Shown one piece after another: positions 44,731 to 53,857 of a stretch of DNA of 64,000 nt. Every line of letters begins with the position of its first letter. Position 1 is the stretch's first letter. The DNA is taken from NCBI GenBank assembly GCA_018266835.1, contig JAFDZP010000005.1:62001-126000 (forward strand), given 5' to 3'. The position numbers and the translations under genes were made by a program. The notes beneath the pieces were generated by a model. That model had not been told where the DNA came from. It did no database searches and saw nothing but the letters and a program-made list of their open reading frames with translations. Source of the DNA: Bacteroidota bacterium. GTDB taxonomy: Bacteria > Bacteroidota > Ignavibacteria > Tepidaquicellales > Tepidaquicellaceae.

Positions 44731-47700
44731 CTTACTACTCCCATCTTTTGGCTCTTTGTATATTCAATGCCGCCGACCTTTGCTTTAATGATGTATATAT
44801 ATGCGCCGTTAGCGACTTCCACTCCTCTTTCATTTTGCAAATTCCATCTGTAGTCATAATAAAATCCGTTGCGGGCAAACTCTTTGAATGTTGCAGTCTT
44901 CACTAACTGCCCGCCTAAATCATAAATCTGTAATTTTATATCCTGAGTTTCCGTAGGAAGCTCTGCTCTTATCAATGTTGTAGATTCTTTTACAGGATTT
45001 GGATAATTAAAAATCTGTCCTAACTGATTTCCTGCAGGATTTACATTGTTGTTCGTACCGTCAAATCTTGTATTAGTTAAATCCTTTCCGAAGAATTGCC
45101 ATTGAATAACTGAACTTGCCTTTGTATCAGGGAGCTCATATGTTTTAATCGTTTCATCAAATGATGCAATAGTGATATCTAATTTTCCGTTTGCGTCTAA
45201 ATCTCCAATAGCAGGAGAAGAGACTATCCATCCGCCGAATAGCCCGAACAGATTTGTTGTATTCAAATCCATTACACCGTCTTTATTAATAACAAAGACT
45301 GCTCCGTTCATTCCGCAATAAACTGCTTCCATGAATCCGTCTCCGTTTACATCCGCTATTACAGGGCTCGAATCAAACTCTGTAACAGTCTGCATATTCC
45401 AGTTAACTTCAAGCGCTTCACTTGGATTGATTGATAAAATATTTCCGTCTGTTCCTGCTATTATAATTTCCTTTGTTGAATCTCTGTTCATATCTGCAAT
45501 TACAGGGGAGGAAATAAATCCCTGCGATAGCTGACGCCTTGTAATAATAGTTCCGTTCGGTTTTATTAAATATAAATAGCCGCCGCTTGATGCTGCTACA
45601 ATTTCGTAACTGTTTCCGTTGAGTTTTGAAATTACGGGCGAAGAATAAACAACGTTATCTAATCTTACAGGAAAACCTGACTGAATCGTTCCGTCCGCTC
45701 TTACTACATTCAACGTGCTGTCCGATGTTCCAATAACAATTTCTTTTGAGCCGTCATTATCTATATCACCGATTGCAGGTGAAGATAAGATTACTAAGTT
45801 GCCGTATGCATCCTGAGTTTTTTGTACTTTTACGGGAAAGCCATTCTTCATCGCTCCGTCAAATCCCACCACTGAAATATTCCCATTTCCTGAAAATACT
45901 ATTATCTCTTTGCTTCCGTCATTGTATATATCAGCAATTACAGGTGAAGATTTTATTGCGCCGCCAGTATAGAAAGGAAATCCTTTCAATAAATTTCCGT
46001 TGTTGTCTATCGCAAACAAATTTCCGTCGTCTGAGCCGAACACAATTACTTTCTTTCCATTGACAGTATCTATTGCCGCTGTTGAACGGATTATTCCGTC
46101 AGTCGGGAACGGAAATCCCTGCATAATTTCACCGTTGCTTTTGAACGCATACATCCTCTTATCCATAGCACCGATGATGACTTCCTGAATCCCGTCTCCG
46201 TCCAGATCATAATATTTCGGTGACGCAAAGAACTTTGCAATGGAGTCCTGAAAAATTCTTTTTCCCAATCCTTTATTTCCCTCAAATCTGTTTTTTGCAG
46301 TTGAAGTAAAACTCATTTCATCAGTGGTTACTATATGCTTATTCCAGACCTTTGATGTATCAGGGAAATTGTACCAGTCAGTGTTTAAAGTTTTGTTCGA
46401 TGTTATGTACGATGTAAATCTTGGATACGCTACCCATATAGGATAAGCGGGACCTTCAAGCGGCCATTTGTATGTGCTGGGATTCTGATATCCTAAGTCC
46501 AAATAATATCCGTATAATGGTTGACCGATTAAATTTGTATTATCTAAATTCTGTGTATTGCCTGACGGACCTGCCAGAGAGGCTATATGTATTTCACCGC
46601 CGACTGATGTTATTATATATGGGTCAGATTTTCCCGTTGTAAATCCACTCAATGGATTGCTTGTATTGTTTACAGTAATTTCTAATTTCGCCTTATATCC
46701 TTTTTTCACTCCAACCTGCAAAGGACTCGTATTAGTGCTGAACAATCCCCCCGCAGGCGGCAATGCTGCTTTGCTTGATGGAAAAATTGTTGTAGTAAAC
46801 GCACCTGTATTTGCCTGATTACTAAAACTTAATGCAGGAATTGTATTTCCGAGTGTATCGTAAACTGTTAACGATGTCGTTGTGCTTCCTGTTAGATTTA
46901 CTTTGTGCTTAAAGATATGGTCGAATGATGAGCCGCGTGCCAGCGTTTCGTAGTCGTAAGTTATCTTTGTTATGTTTAAGCTTAAGTCAGTTACAATTGT
47001 CTGCTTCATGCTTGCGACAAAATCGTTCACGTCCCAGTCATTCCATGCGCTGTTTTTTATATCTTCAAATGCCAGTATATAATTATTTATTTGTGTATTC
47101 GGATTTGAATTCTTTATTGATATGGATGCTGAATTCTGAGCAGATAATGTGTCAGCTAAAGCATTTCCTTTTAATAAAGTGGAAACAGTAACTGAAGTAT
47201 TATTCGGAATAGGATTTCCGTTATAATAATTCAGCTCACCCTTTGCTATAATTTTTATTTTCAAGGTATCGGATGTAGAAAAACTAAATCCGCTCCATTT
47301 CACAGTGCTTTGAGTTGTACCTGCTGTGTAAGTCCCAGAACCTAAATTTCCCTGAGTGTTGCTGGTAAGCACTGACGACTGATAATCTAATCCATCCGGC
47401 AATGTAACTGTAACGTTTGCTCCGTTTAGAGCTACTCCTGCCCTGTTTGTTAAATATGCAAAATATGATATCGTGTCATTTGAATTTACTTCTGCTTTGC
47501 TGGTGTTATTAATCACATTAACATTATCCGCTATCATGTCATTTGCAAAACACATCCAGTCACCTGACCAGTTGCAAGTTGCCACAACTATCGGCTGCGT
47601 AGAAGTAACTCTCATATAAGGAATTGTTGTCGCTCCGTTATTAAGCTGATTGTACTTTGCTTTGTTTACCTTAAAATCATAATACTTTCCTGCTGAGAGA

Positions 47701-48965
47701 TTTATTGTTGTATCTACTAGTCCGCTTAAATTATTATCACGGATTCTTACTTCTGAGTTATCATAGTTTGCATAAATAAAAAGATGTGTGAACAATCCGT
47801 CTGCGGAAAGCGTTGTATATTTTTGATTAGTACCCGGAATAACGCAGTTATCAATTTTATTCGGATATGGAAGATACACTACTAAATTTTGCCCTGCATT
47901 TATACCTCTGTCTGATGCAGCATAAGAATAAATATCTGCCGTTGTAGCTCCGTACGAACTTTGTAGATAATTTCCTTCGAAAATAGAAACTTTTCCGCCG
48001 TTTGTATAAGCGCGGAATTTATGCTCGTTCTGGTTTCCGTTATCAAGAAAATTACCGACCTGAAACTGATTTAAATTATAACTCTGAAGCTGCACCCAAT
48101 TATTTCCGTTATTAAGCCATTCAACCTGAAGTGTGACATTATTTGAATAAGAAGCTATTCTCAGTTCCTGCTCCTTTTTATAATCAGAGGGAATATTGAA
48201 ATAAAAAAGAGAATCAACTGTGCTTCCCGTTCTTCCGGGAACGTATGCTCCTGCTTCACGTGAATTCGTAGTCAACGCTCCATACTGAACTGTAACCGGC
48301 TTGGAAGTTGTTATCATATAACTCTTTCCGTTATTCAGTAAATTTCTTCCTGTCGAAGAAGTATAAATCAAGTCCTGGTTAATATTGAGATTGGTGTTAA
48401 CGAGAAGATTATTATTAGGCAAAGGATTTACCGAAGTTAGCCCTGTGTTATTCATTCCTGAAACTGATATATCATTTATTCTTACATTTGTACTGTCAAA
48501 ATATGTAAAAACGTTTATATCACGATTTGAAAATGGTGAAGTATTTACATATACAAAAAAAGTATTTCCAGTCATTGTTCCGTTATCGGAAGGAAGGAAG
48601 TCATGTTCCCAGTCGGAATTCACCTGCTGATATACAATAACCGGCTTATTTGATGATACAAGAAAATAATCTCCGTCCCACTTTCCGCCTGCATCATCAT
48701 TAACTGCACCGTCTTTCATATAGCAGACGTATGACTGACCTCTCATTAATATTCCTGACCATGAGTCGTCTGTATCTCCATCCGAACCGTCATCTGTAAG
48801 TACAACTGAAGTTGAATCAGTGAATGCCGTAATTACAAGACATACAGGTCTGTTGTTATTTTCATTAACGGGAGGAACATACATCTGGAATTTTGTGCCC
48901 GCTCCGCCGCTGAATGCAGCTTTGAAAGATATGAGAAATATGAGAAGGGTAAAAATTTTTTTCAT
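44727..48965 (-). CDS. Giant FG-GAP/LruC-type T9SS cargo protein
   Basis: 1412 residues. After a signal peptide come an IgGFc-binding-like N-terminal region (about 20-480), a DUF11-like block (about 490-600), a LruC-type domain (AFEDIKNSAWNDWDVNDFV, about 630-830) and six calcium-binding FG-GAP blades. The blades span about 915-1240 and are marked by YDLDGDGIQEVIIG, ADIYNDGSKEIIVF, GDIDNDGSKEIVIG, ADMNRDSTKEIIIAG, ADVNGDGFMEAVYCG and GDLDANGKLDITIAS. The end is a T9SS domain (FNYPNPVKESTTLI ... KSQKMGVVR). It is expected on the cell surface, perhaps as an adhesin. The PorV-like gene is coupled downstream. Confidence 0.88.
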   Translation of the reverse strand: MKKIFTLLIFLISFKAAFSGGAGTKFQMYVPPVNENNNRPVCLVITAFTDSTSVVLTDDGSDGDTDDSWSGILMRGQSYVCYMKDGAVNDDAGGKWDGDYFLVSSNKPVIVYQQVNSDWEHDFLPSDNGTMTGNTFFVYVNTSPFSNRDINVFTYFDSTNVRINDISVSGMNNTGLTSVNPLPNNNLLVNTNLNINQDLIYTSSTGRNLLNNGKSYMITTSKPVTVQYGALTTNSREAGAYVPGRTGSTVDSLFYFNIPSDYKKEQELRIASYSNNVTLQVEWLNNGNNWVQLQSYNLNQFQVGNFLDNGNQNEHKFRAYTNGGKVSIFEGNYLQSSYGATTADIYSYAASDRGINAGQNLVVYLPYPNKIDNCVIPGTNQKYTTLSADGLFTHLFIYANYDNSEVRIRDNNLSGLVDTTINLSAGKYYDFKVNKAKYNQLNNGATTIPYMRVTSTQPIVVATCNWSGDWMCFANDMIADNVNVINNTSKAEVNSNDTISYFAYLTNRAGVALNGANVTVTLPDGLDYQSSVLTSNTQGNLGSGTYTAGTTQSTVKWSGFSFSTSDTLKIKIIAKGELNYYNGNPIPNNTSVTVSTLLKGNALADTLSAQNSASISIKNSNPNTQINNYILAFEDIKNSAWNDWDVNDFVASMKQTIVTDLSLNITKITYDYETLARGSSFDHIFKHKVNLTGSTTTSLTVYDTLGNTIPALSFSNQANTGAFTTTIFPSSKAALPPAGGLFSTNTSPLQVGVKKGYKAKLEITVNNTSNPLSGFTTGKSDPYIITSVGGEIHIASLAGPSGNTQNLDNTNLIGQPLYGYYLDLGYQNPSTYKWPLEGPAYPIWVAYPRFTSYITSNKTLNTDWYNFPDTSKVWNKHIVTTDEMSFTSTAKNRFEGNKGLGKRIFQDSIAKFFASPKYYDLDGDGIQEVIIGAMDKRMYAFKSNGEIMQGFPFPTDGIIRSTAAIDTVNGKKVIVFGSDDGNLFAIDNNGNLLKGFPFYTGGAIKSSPVIADIYNDGSKEIIVFSGNGNISVVGFDGAMKNGFPVKVQKTQDAYGNLVILSSPAIGDIDNDGSKEIVIGTSDSTLNVVRADGTIQSGFPVRLDNVVYSSPVISKLNGNSYEIVAASSGGYLYLIKPNGTIITRRQLSQGFISSPVIADMNRDSTKEIIIAGTDGNILSINPSEALEVNWNMQTVTEFDSSPVIADVNGDGFMEAVYCGMNGAVFVINKDGVMDLNTTNLFGLFGGWIVSSPAIGDLDANGKLDITIASFDETIKTYELPDTKASSVIQWQFFGKDLTNTRFDGTNNNVNPAGNQLGQIFNYPNPVKESTTLIRAELPTETQDIKLQIYDLGGQLVKTATFKEFARNGFYYDYRWNLQNERGVEVANGAYIYIIKAKVGGIEYTKSQKMGVVR

Positions 48966-49064
48966 GTAAAAAATTAAGTGAGCGGATTTATCTTACTACT
49001 TTTAAAGCAATTACCATACCAATAATATCAGGGAAAAATATATAATTTAGTCCAATTCTATCTA

Positions 49065-49493
49065 TTATTTCGCTTTATTTTCTTTTAATAAATCACGTAT
49101 CTCAGTTAATAACATTTGTTCTTTTGTAGGAGGCGCAGGAGGAGGAGGAGGTGCTGCCTCTTCTTTTTTCACTGCTGCCTGATAAATTTTTATCACTATA
49201 AAAATACAGAATGCAATAATTACAAAATCTATAATAGACTGAGCAAATGCTCCATAACCGATAGCAACTTCCGGGGAAACTACTTTATCACCTTCCATTA
49301 CAGCTTTTTGAAGTACAAATTTCAAATCGACGAAATTTACTTTTCCGAGTAAAATTCCGATAGGAGGCATAATGATTTTATCTACAAATGCCGAAACTAT
49401 TTTCCCAAAAGCTGCGCCGATAATAACACCGATGGCAAGATCCAGAACATTACCACGCATTGCGAATGCCTTGAATTCTTTAATGATTGACAT
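49065..49493 (-). CDS. mscL: Large-conductance mechanosensitive channel MscL
   Basis: 142 residues, inner-membrane pentameric channel that releases solutes in hypo-osmotic shock. [46 protein letters not shown] is the canonical N-terminus with pore-lining TM1. TM2 is [18 protein letters not shown] proline-rich linker ([14 protein letters not shown]) joins the C-terminal helical bundle [12 protein letters not shown]. The length is usual. It is expressed alone, between the giant cargo gene and the 32-residue membrane peptide. Confidence 0.98.
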   Translation of the reverse strand: MSIIKEFKAFAMRGNVLDLAIGVIIGAAFGKIVSAFVDKIIMPPIGILLGKVNFVDLKFVLQKAVMEGDKVVSPEVAIGYGAFAQSIIDFVIIAFCIFIVIKIYQAAVKKEEAAPPPPPAPPTKEQMLLTEIRDLLKENKAK

Positions 49494-49837
49494 AAAATAT
49501 TCTTTGATTTGAACCCTGAATTTAAGATATTTTATCTATAAAAGTTACTGAAAAATTAATATCCCGGCTAAACCAAAATAAGTATATTAACTATCTTTCT
49601 TTTAAAATATTACAGTTTTTAATTGTTTTAAAATTAAAAATTGAAATAAGAAGTACAATTACTACATTACGAAAAATTCAAACACCTGTTTAATTATTTA
49701 ATTAGAAACAGTGCACAATTCAACAAAAAAATCACGCTAGTTAAATTATTCCTGCAAAATAAATCCTTTCATTTTAATTTTAGATATTGTAGTTTTGTAT
49801 AAGCAGGTTCTTTTACATAAATAAAACAGGGGGAAAA
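49494..49837. other. 344-base AT-rich intergenic stretch
   Basis: No gene is seen. The divergent mscL and 32-residue peptide genes face away from this stretch, so it must hold both promoters. A weak AT-rich inverted repeat (TTTTTAATT / AATTAAAAA) lies near 49615-49640. Confidence 0.6.
49790..49797 (+). promoter_or_regulatory. Possible Bacteroidota -7 element (TAGTTTTG)
   Basis: TAGTTTTG fits the TAnnTTTG -7 consensus known from Bacteroidota, about 40 bases before the 32-residue gene. No clear -33 TTTG partner is visible, so this is weak. Confidence 0.25.
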
Positions 49838-49936
49838 ATGCTCGCAAGAAGCATTTCTGGAGTTACAACATTTGTATTTGTTGTGTTCTGCGCAGTTATT
49901 TTAGCTGTTGCAGGATTTTTATTAGTGATAAATTAG
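49838..49936 (+). CDS. 32-residue single-span membrane peptide
   Basis: A tiny gene reading MLARSISGVTTFVFVVFCAV and ending GFLLVIN. It is preceded by a strong Shine-Dalgarno sequence (AGGGGGAAAA just before ATG) and followed within 25 bases by a strong terminator. The peptide has a short basic N-terminus (Arg4) and one membrane span of about 22 residues, so the C-terminus probably faces the periplasm. Such isolated one-span peptides can regulate membrane proteins or act as toxins. No antitoxin-like partner is visible. It has a good translation signal and a dedicated terminator, so a real product is likely. Confidence 0.65.
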   Translation: MLARSISGVTTFVFVVFCAVILAVAGFLLVIN

Positions 49937-49960
49937 TAGGGGTATTAAGAAATTTTTAAA

Positions 49961-49996
49961 GCCGTCAGGACTTCCTTCTGACGGCTTTTTTTTTAC
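49961..49996 (+). terminator. Strong intrinsic terminator
   Basis: GCCGTCAG pairs with CTGACGGC across a 9-base loop, followed by nine T residues. It lies 24 bases after the 32-residue gene. Confidence 0.95.
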
Positions 49997-50235
49997 AATT
50001 CGCTAAAAGAAACCACTTGCTTCTTTCCTTTTTATGCCATATATTATTGTAGTGATACCAAAAATTACTTACTCATTAAAGTTCTAAAGCTATTGTACTA
50101 TTTTTCTTCTCCCCTGTCAGTTATATCCTTCATACCCGCAGTAAAGGACAAATAAAATAACAAATTTAATTACAAAACCAGTCCTAGATTTACCCCAGCT
50201 CTTTTTGTAATAACGTATTTCCAAATTTCATCGAA

Positions 50236-50601
50236 ATGGAAAAAGAGCTCTTAGATTTATCCACACTGGATTTCCTTCTGGAAATCACCCAAGATTCCTT
50301 AACTTATTATTCAGAAAATGTTATAGAATCTGAATCAGGCAAAACGGCTTTAGAGTTTCAGCTTGACGAAGTAAGCTTATCTACTTTACTTAAGAAATTA
50401 GAAAACTGCAAAATTGAATTAGCAGGCAATTCCGTTCTATCTACTTATATTGATTTCAGAATACATGAAATCAAAAAAGCTATGGAAAAGAATACTATTT
50501 CAGCTTACAGCAAAAATCCACAGTACGGAATGCAATATTTCACTCTTATTTTAGATATACTTTCAGATAAGAAGAAACATTTGAACAAAGTACCTGATTA
50601 A
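50236..50601 (+). CDS. Hypothetical protein, 121 residues
   Basis: Unrecognised. It is helical-looking and soluble, rich in Leu, Glu, Ser and Lys (MEKELLDLSTLDFLLEITQDSL ... KKHLNKVPD). There is no signal peptide, membrane span or catalytic motif. The preceding 300 bases (49937-50235) contain only the terminator of the 32-residue gene and AT-rich DNA. The leader shows no strong Shine-Dalgarno sequence before the ATG. It stands alone in a 180-base gap from the next gene, so it is probably monocistronic. The function is unknown. Confidence 0.6.
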   Translation: MEKELLDLSTLDFLLEITQDSLTYYSENVIESESGKTALEFQLDEVSLSTLLKKLENCKIELAGNSVLSTYIDFRIHEIKKAMEKNTISAYSKNPQYGMQYFTLILDILSDKKKHLNKVPD

Positions 50602-50724
50602 TTCATTTGTCAGCGTTTGTACTCCAGCAACCGCTCCCCATATTATTACTTGCACACTTACTTTGCACCTACAAATATCTTATATATTATAATTTCAATA
50701 CTGTTTAAAGATTTATGTTTTTAT

Positions 50725-50767
50725 TTATGAAATATTGTTTTACCTTGCGGCAGACAATATTTCATAA
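50725..50767. promoter_or_regulatory. 14-bp perfect inverted repeat in the 5' region
   Basis: TTATGAAATATTGT (50725-50738) and ACAATATTTCATAA (50754-50767) are perfect reverse complements separated by 15 bases. It ends 14 bases before the ATG at 50782, so it could be an operator or an RNA hairpin occluding the start. Confidence 0.5.
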
Positions 50768-50781
50768 CACTAATTACAGAA

Positions 50782-52110
50782 ATGAAATCTCTCTTCTGCT
50801 TTATGCTTACCCTCATGAGCATTTTCACCCTTACCACAGATTTTACCCTCGCCCAACAACTTCGCTGGAGAGTTTTACCGGCCGGATTTGTATCCCCCAC
50901 CCGTCTGGAAGATATCTGCTTTATCAACGCAAACACAGGCTGGACAATCACTAACTATAGTGATCAATTCGGAGGCGACCATCATCACATTTTTAAAACA
51001 ACAAATGGAGGTAAAAGCTGGAGTGATCAGTCCGACAGCTCCTCTATCTATTACCGGTGCATCGGTTTTGCTGATTCGTTGAACGGGTGGATCGGAATGC
51101 TTTCAAGAGATAACGTACCTATTATTAGAACTACAAACGGAGGAGCAAACTGGTTTCCTTCGCTTGTTACTCCAATTACCGATACAAATAATGTTTGCGG
51201 GTTAAGCGTCATTAATAAAAATATTGTTTACGGATGCGGAAGGTATTGCGGTCCTTCAAGATTTTATAAAACGACTAACGGAGGAGTTAACTGGACTGTA
51301 AAAGATATGTCTCAGTATGCTACAGGCTTAGTTGATATTCATTTTTTTTCTGCTGATTCCGGTTTTGTAGTTGGCGGTACGGGCGGTATATGGCCTGATA
51401 TGAATGCAGTAGTGTTGTTTACTTCAGACGGAGGTGAAACCTGGGTTGAAAGACACCGCACTGTCCGCAGTCAGGAATGGGGCTGGAAAATATCTTTCCC
51501 GACAAGAAATACTGCTTATATTTCATTGGAAAGCTGGATAAGTGATAACCAGTTTTTAAAAACAACTAACGGCGGAGTTAACTGGATAGAGAAACCATTT
51601 GTATCAGGATATAATCAGGAAGGAATAGGGTTTATTAATGAAAATACCGGCTGGCTGGGCGGCGGACCAATGACTTATAAAACTACTAACGGAGGTGATA
51701 ACTGGTTTGCCGATAATATCGGTGCAAGAATGAACCGGTTCAGATTTATTAACGACACTTTAGGATACGCCGTAGGTCAGAAAATTCTCAAATTTTCCAG
51801 AGATAGCACAACCGGTATAAATGTAATTTCAAATGAGATTCCTGCAAAATTTTACCTGGAACAGAATTATCCAAACCCTTTTAATCCCGGAACTAAAATA
51901 AGATTTGAAGTTGCTTCCCCTACAGCAGATATGCGGCTGGAAGTTTACAATTCATTGGGGCAGCTTGTAGAAACACTTGTTGATAAAATTTTAAGAACCG
52001 GTACGTATGAAGTTGAGTTTTCTGCCGCTAATCATCCTTCGGGAATTTATTATTACAGATTGATAACAAATAATTACGCTGAAGTAAAAAAGATGATACT
52101 TGTAAAATAA
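50782..52110 (+). CDS. Secreted Ycf48/BNR-repeat protein with T9SS sorting domain
   Basis: 442 residues: signal peptide (about 1-24), five or six Ycf48-like blades (TTNGGKSWSDQ, TTNGGANWFPS, TTNGGVNWTVK, TSDGGETWVER, TTNGGVNWIEK, TTNGGDNWFAD) and a C-terminal T9SS type A domain (NYPNPFNPGTKIRF ... VKKMILVK). A single beta-propeller on the cell surface is the likely structure; the ligand is unknown. A perfect 14-bp inverted repeat ends 14 bases before its ATG, which may regulate it. A terminator follows at 52120-52147, shared with the converging barrel gene. Confidence 0.86.
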   Translation: MKSLFCFMLTLMSIFTLTTDFTLAQQLRWRVLPAGFVSPTRLEDICFINANTGWTITNYSDQFGGDHHHIFKTTNGGKSWSDQSDSSSIYYRCIGFADSLNGWIGMLSRDNVPIIRTTNGGANWFPSLVTPITDTNNVCGLSVINKNIVYGCGRYCGPSRFYKTTNGGVNWTVKDMSQYATGLVDIHFFSADSGFVVGGTGGIWPDMNAVVLFTSDGGETWVERHRTVRSQEWGWKISFPTRNTAYISLESWISDNQFLKTTNGGVNWIEKPFVSGYNQEGIGFINENTGWLGGGPMTYKTTNGGDNWFADNIGARMNRFRFINDTLGYAVGQKILKFSRDSTTGINVISNEIPAKFYLEQNYPNPFNPGTKIRFEVASPTADMRLEVYNSLGQLVETLVDKILRTGTYEVEFSAANHPSGIYYYRLITNNYAEVKKMILVK

Positions 52111-52119
52111 TTACAAAAG

Positions 52120-52150
52120 ATGCCCTTTGATTAAGTTCAAAGGGCATTTT
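52120..52150. terminator. Bidirectional terminator between convergent genes
   Basis: ATGCCCTTTGA (52120-52130) pairs with TCAAAGGGCAT (52137-52147), with T-runs to the right and A-runs to the left. It serves the plus-strand cargo gene and the minus-strand barrel gene. Confidence 0.85.
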
Positions 52151-52159
52151 GATTTCATT

Positions 52160-52864
52160 TTAAAAACTAATCATTATTCCGGCTCTCGTTGTAATAAATG
52201 AAGCATTTTTCATTTCAGGTGATGTATACTGTGAATTATTGTTTCTGAAAACTGTATATCCTTTCGAATAAGTTATACCTGCATAGTTATATTTAACTCC
52301 GATATCAATCGTAAGCTTAGGTATAATTGAAATTTCTGTACCGACACCAAATGAAGTACCGACACCTGTTTCACTAACTGACTCCGTTGCGCCTGCCAAT
52401 GAAATATTTGAGGGGTCCGAACTGGATGCATTTATCTGACCTGTAAGCCTTTGATTGAAATTCATAAAATGAACTCCGACCTGCGCTTCTCCGTAAGGAT
52501 TTACTATTAATCCCGGAAGTTTTAATCTGCCTCCAAACATTATTGAAAAATCTGATGCCATCCAGTCAGGTGTAAATCCGCTTGCTGTTGCGCCAAGATT
52601 TGTTTTGAACTGATCAGTAAAATAAGAATTCTTGTACCCGAAAGAATTGTATTCTGCATTAACAGATAAATCTAATGGAATTAAAGGAAGCGATAAAAAT
52701 ACGAATCCGATTTGCGCAGATGGTCCTGCTTTATAAATATCACTGAACCCCCCGACGGGAAGATTTACTCCTGCACTGAATGAAACTTTTCTGTCTTGAG
52801 CATAAGAATTTATCGATAGAATTGTCAGGAGAAGAATTGTAAGTACTGTTTTATTGCTTTTCAT
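52160..52864 (-). CDS. Outer-membrane beta-barrel protein, 234 residues
   Basis: Signal peptide (MKSNKTVLTILLLTILSINSYAQ) and a small barrel: alternating strands from VSFSAGVNLPVGGFSDIYKAGPSAQIGF to the aromatic end TTRAGIMISF. This is the pattern of the OmpW/outer_membrane_beta-barrel family in Bacteroidota. No transport or enzyme motif is visible. It shares a terminator with the plus-strand Ycf48-like gene and follows the CHAD gene by 73 bases on the same strand, with no visible terminator between. Confidence 0.8.
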   Translation of the reverse strand: MKSNKTVLTILLLTILSINSYAQDRKVSFSAGVNLPVGGFSDIYKAGPSAQIGFVFLSLPLIPLDLSVNAEYNSFGYKNSYFTDQFKTNLGATASGFTPDWMASDFSIMFGGRLKLPGLIVNPYGEAQVGVHFMNFNQRLTGQINASSSDPSNISLAGATESVSETGVGTSFGVGTEISIIPKLTIDIGVKYNYAGITYSKGYTVFRNNNSQYTSPEMKNASFITTRAGIMISF

Positions 52865-52937
52865 GATTTAGAGTTTATTTAATAAAAAGTACATCAAATA
52901 ATACATCTAAATTCCCACAAAGGATACTACATAATAT

Positions 52938-53741
52938 TTAAAAATTTAGTTCCTGTAAGTTTTTTATGAAATTTTGCAAAGCTGAGTAAATAAGGTTTTC
53001 ACTCTTTGTTACATCATTATTCAACTGTTGTAAGATTCTATCAGAATTTTTAAAATTATTTTTGTGTATGAACTTGTTAAAGATTGTAAGGTCATGCCAT
53101 GCACCCAGAATTTTGTTAAGGTTATCAATTTGCCGCATAATCACTTCATCTTTCAAAAAATAAAATGCATCGCAGATTAAATCATAATTATAACCCGCTT
53201 CCTTCATAAGTTTTCTTAAATCATGCAAAGGTGATTTTTTCTTTTCATTTGTAATCTCAAACTCAGATATTTTTTTGAATAAATTATTCAGGTATTTGAA
53301 TGAAAGATTTTCAATATTTCCTGATTCATTTAAAAGAAATTCCAGTTTAGTTTTTTCTTCTTTGAAAATAGTCTTCAGTCCCACTGAGTATGAAGAAATC
53401 TGATACTCTAATTTCTCTGCTAGTTTTTTGCTTTGAGTTTTAAAATATTCGTTTAGATGTTTATCAGATATCTTTAAAGCTCTTAATTCAGTTTTCAAAA
53501 GAGTGTTTGTTCTTAGTTTTCCTGCCGAGTTATATAGCTTTCTTAACAGTTCATTATCAAATTTTTCACCGTACTTAAAAAAATTGAGCAATGATTTAAA
53601 CGCATTAATTTTCTTTACACACACTCTGAAATTATGGATATCCCTTCGTTTGAAATTTTTCTTTATCTTCCAAAGCTCCTTAATGCAATCATTTTGTAGT
53701 GATAAATAATACTCAAATAAATATTTTTTTGAGATATCCAT
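52938..53741 (-). CDS. CHAD-domain protein
   Basis: 267 residues filled by one CHAD domain, an all-helical fold with conserved basic and His residues that binds inorganic polyphosphate in studied members. Seen: RDIHNFRVCVKKINAFKSLLNFF, LHDLRKLMKEAGYNYDLICDAF and LNKILGAWHDLTIFNKFI, which are the HxxRVxxKKxR and HDxRKxxK motifs. The ATG at 53741 is used; a GTG at 53768 would add nine residues. No CYTH phosphatase partner gene or polyphosphate kinase is in the window, so its function here is open. Confidence 0.85.
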   Translation of the reverse strand: MDISKKYLFEYYLSLQNDCIKELWKIKKNFKRRDIHNFRVCVKKINAFKSLLNFFKYGEKFDNELLRKLYNSAGKLRTNTLLKTELRALKISDKHLNEYFKTQSKKLAEKLEYQISSYSVGLKTIFKEEKTKLEFLLNESGNIENLSFKYLNNLFKKISEFEITNEKKKSPLHDLRKLMKEAGYNYDLICDAFYFLKDEVIMRQIDNLNKILGAWHDLTIFNKFIHKNNFKNSDRILQQLNNDVTKSENLIYSALQNFIKNLQELNF

Positions 53742-53794
53742 ACCAAAACTTACTTGTTTGCATTTCACTGTTCAATTACTCAATTTTTCCTGTA

Positions 53795-53833
53795 AAAACA
53801 AAAAGCCCTGCAAAATTTCTTCTGCAGGGCTTT
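53795..53833 (-). terminator. Intrinsic terminator of the 948-residue cargo gene
   Basis: AAAGCCCTGCA pairs with TGCAGGGCTTT (11 bp), followed on the minus strand by a T-rich run. It sits between the stop at 53858 and the CHAD gene. Confidence 0.9.
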
Positions 53834-53857
53834 GATGAAACTTTACATACTATAATT

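Noticed and set aside
50715..50954. Open frames on both strands overlapping the start of the Ycf48-like gene
   Set aside because: They overlap the inverted repeat and the N-terminus of a clear secreted protein; their products have no family features.
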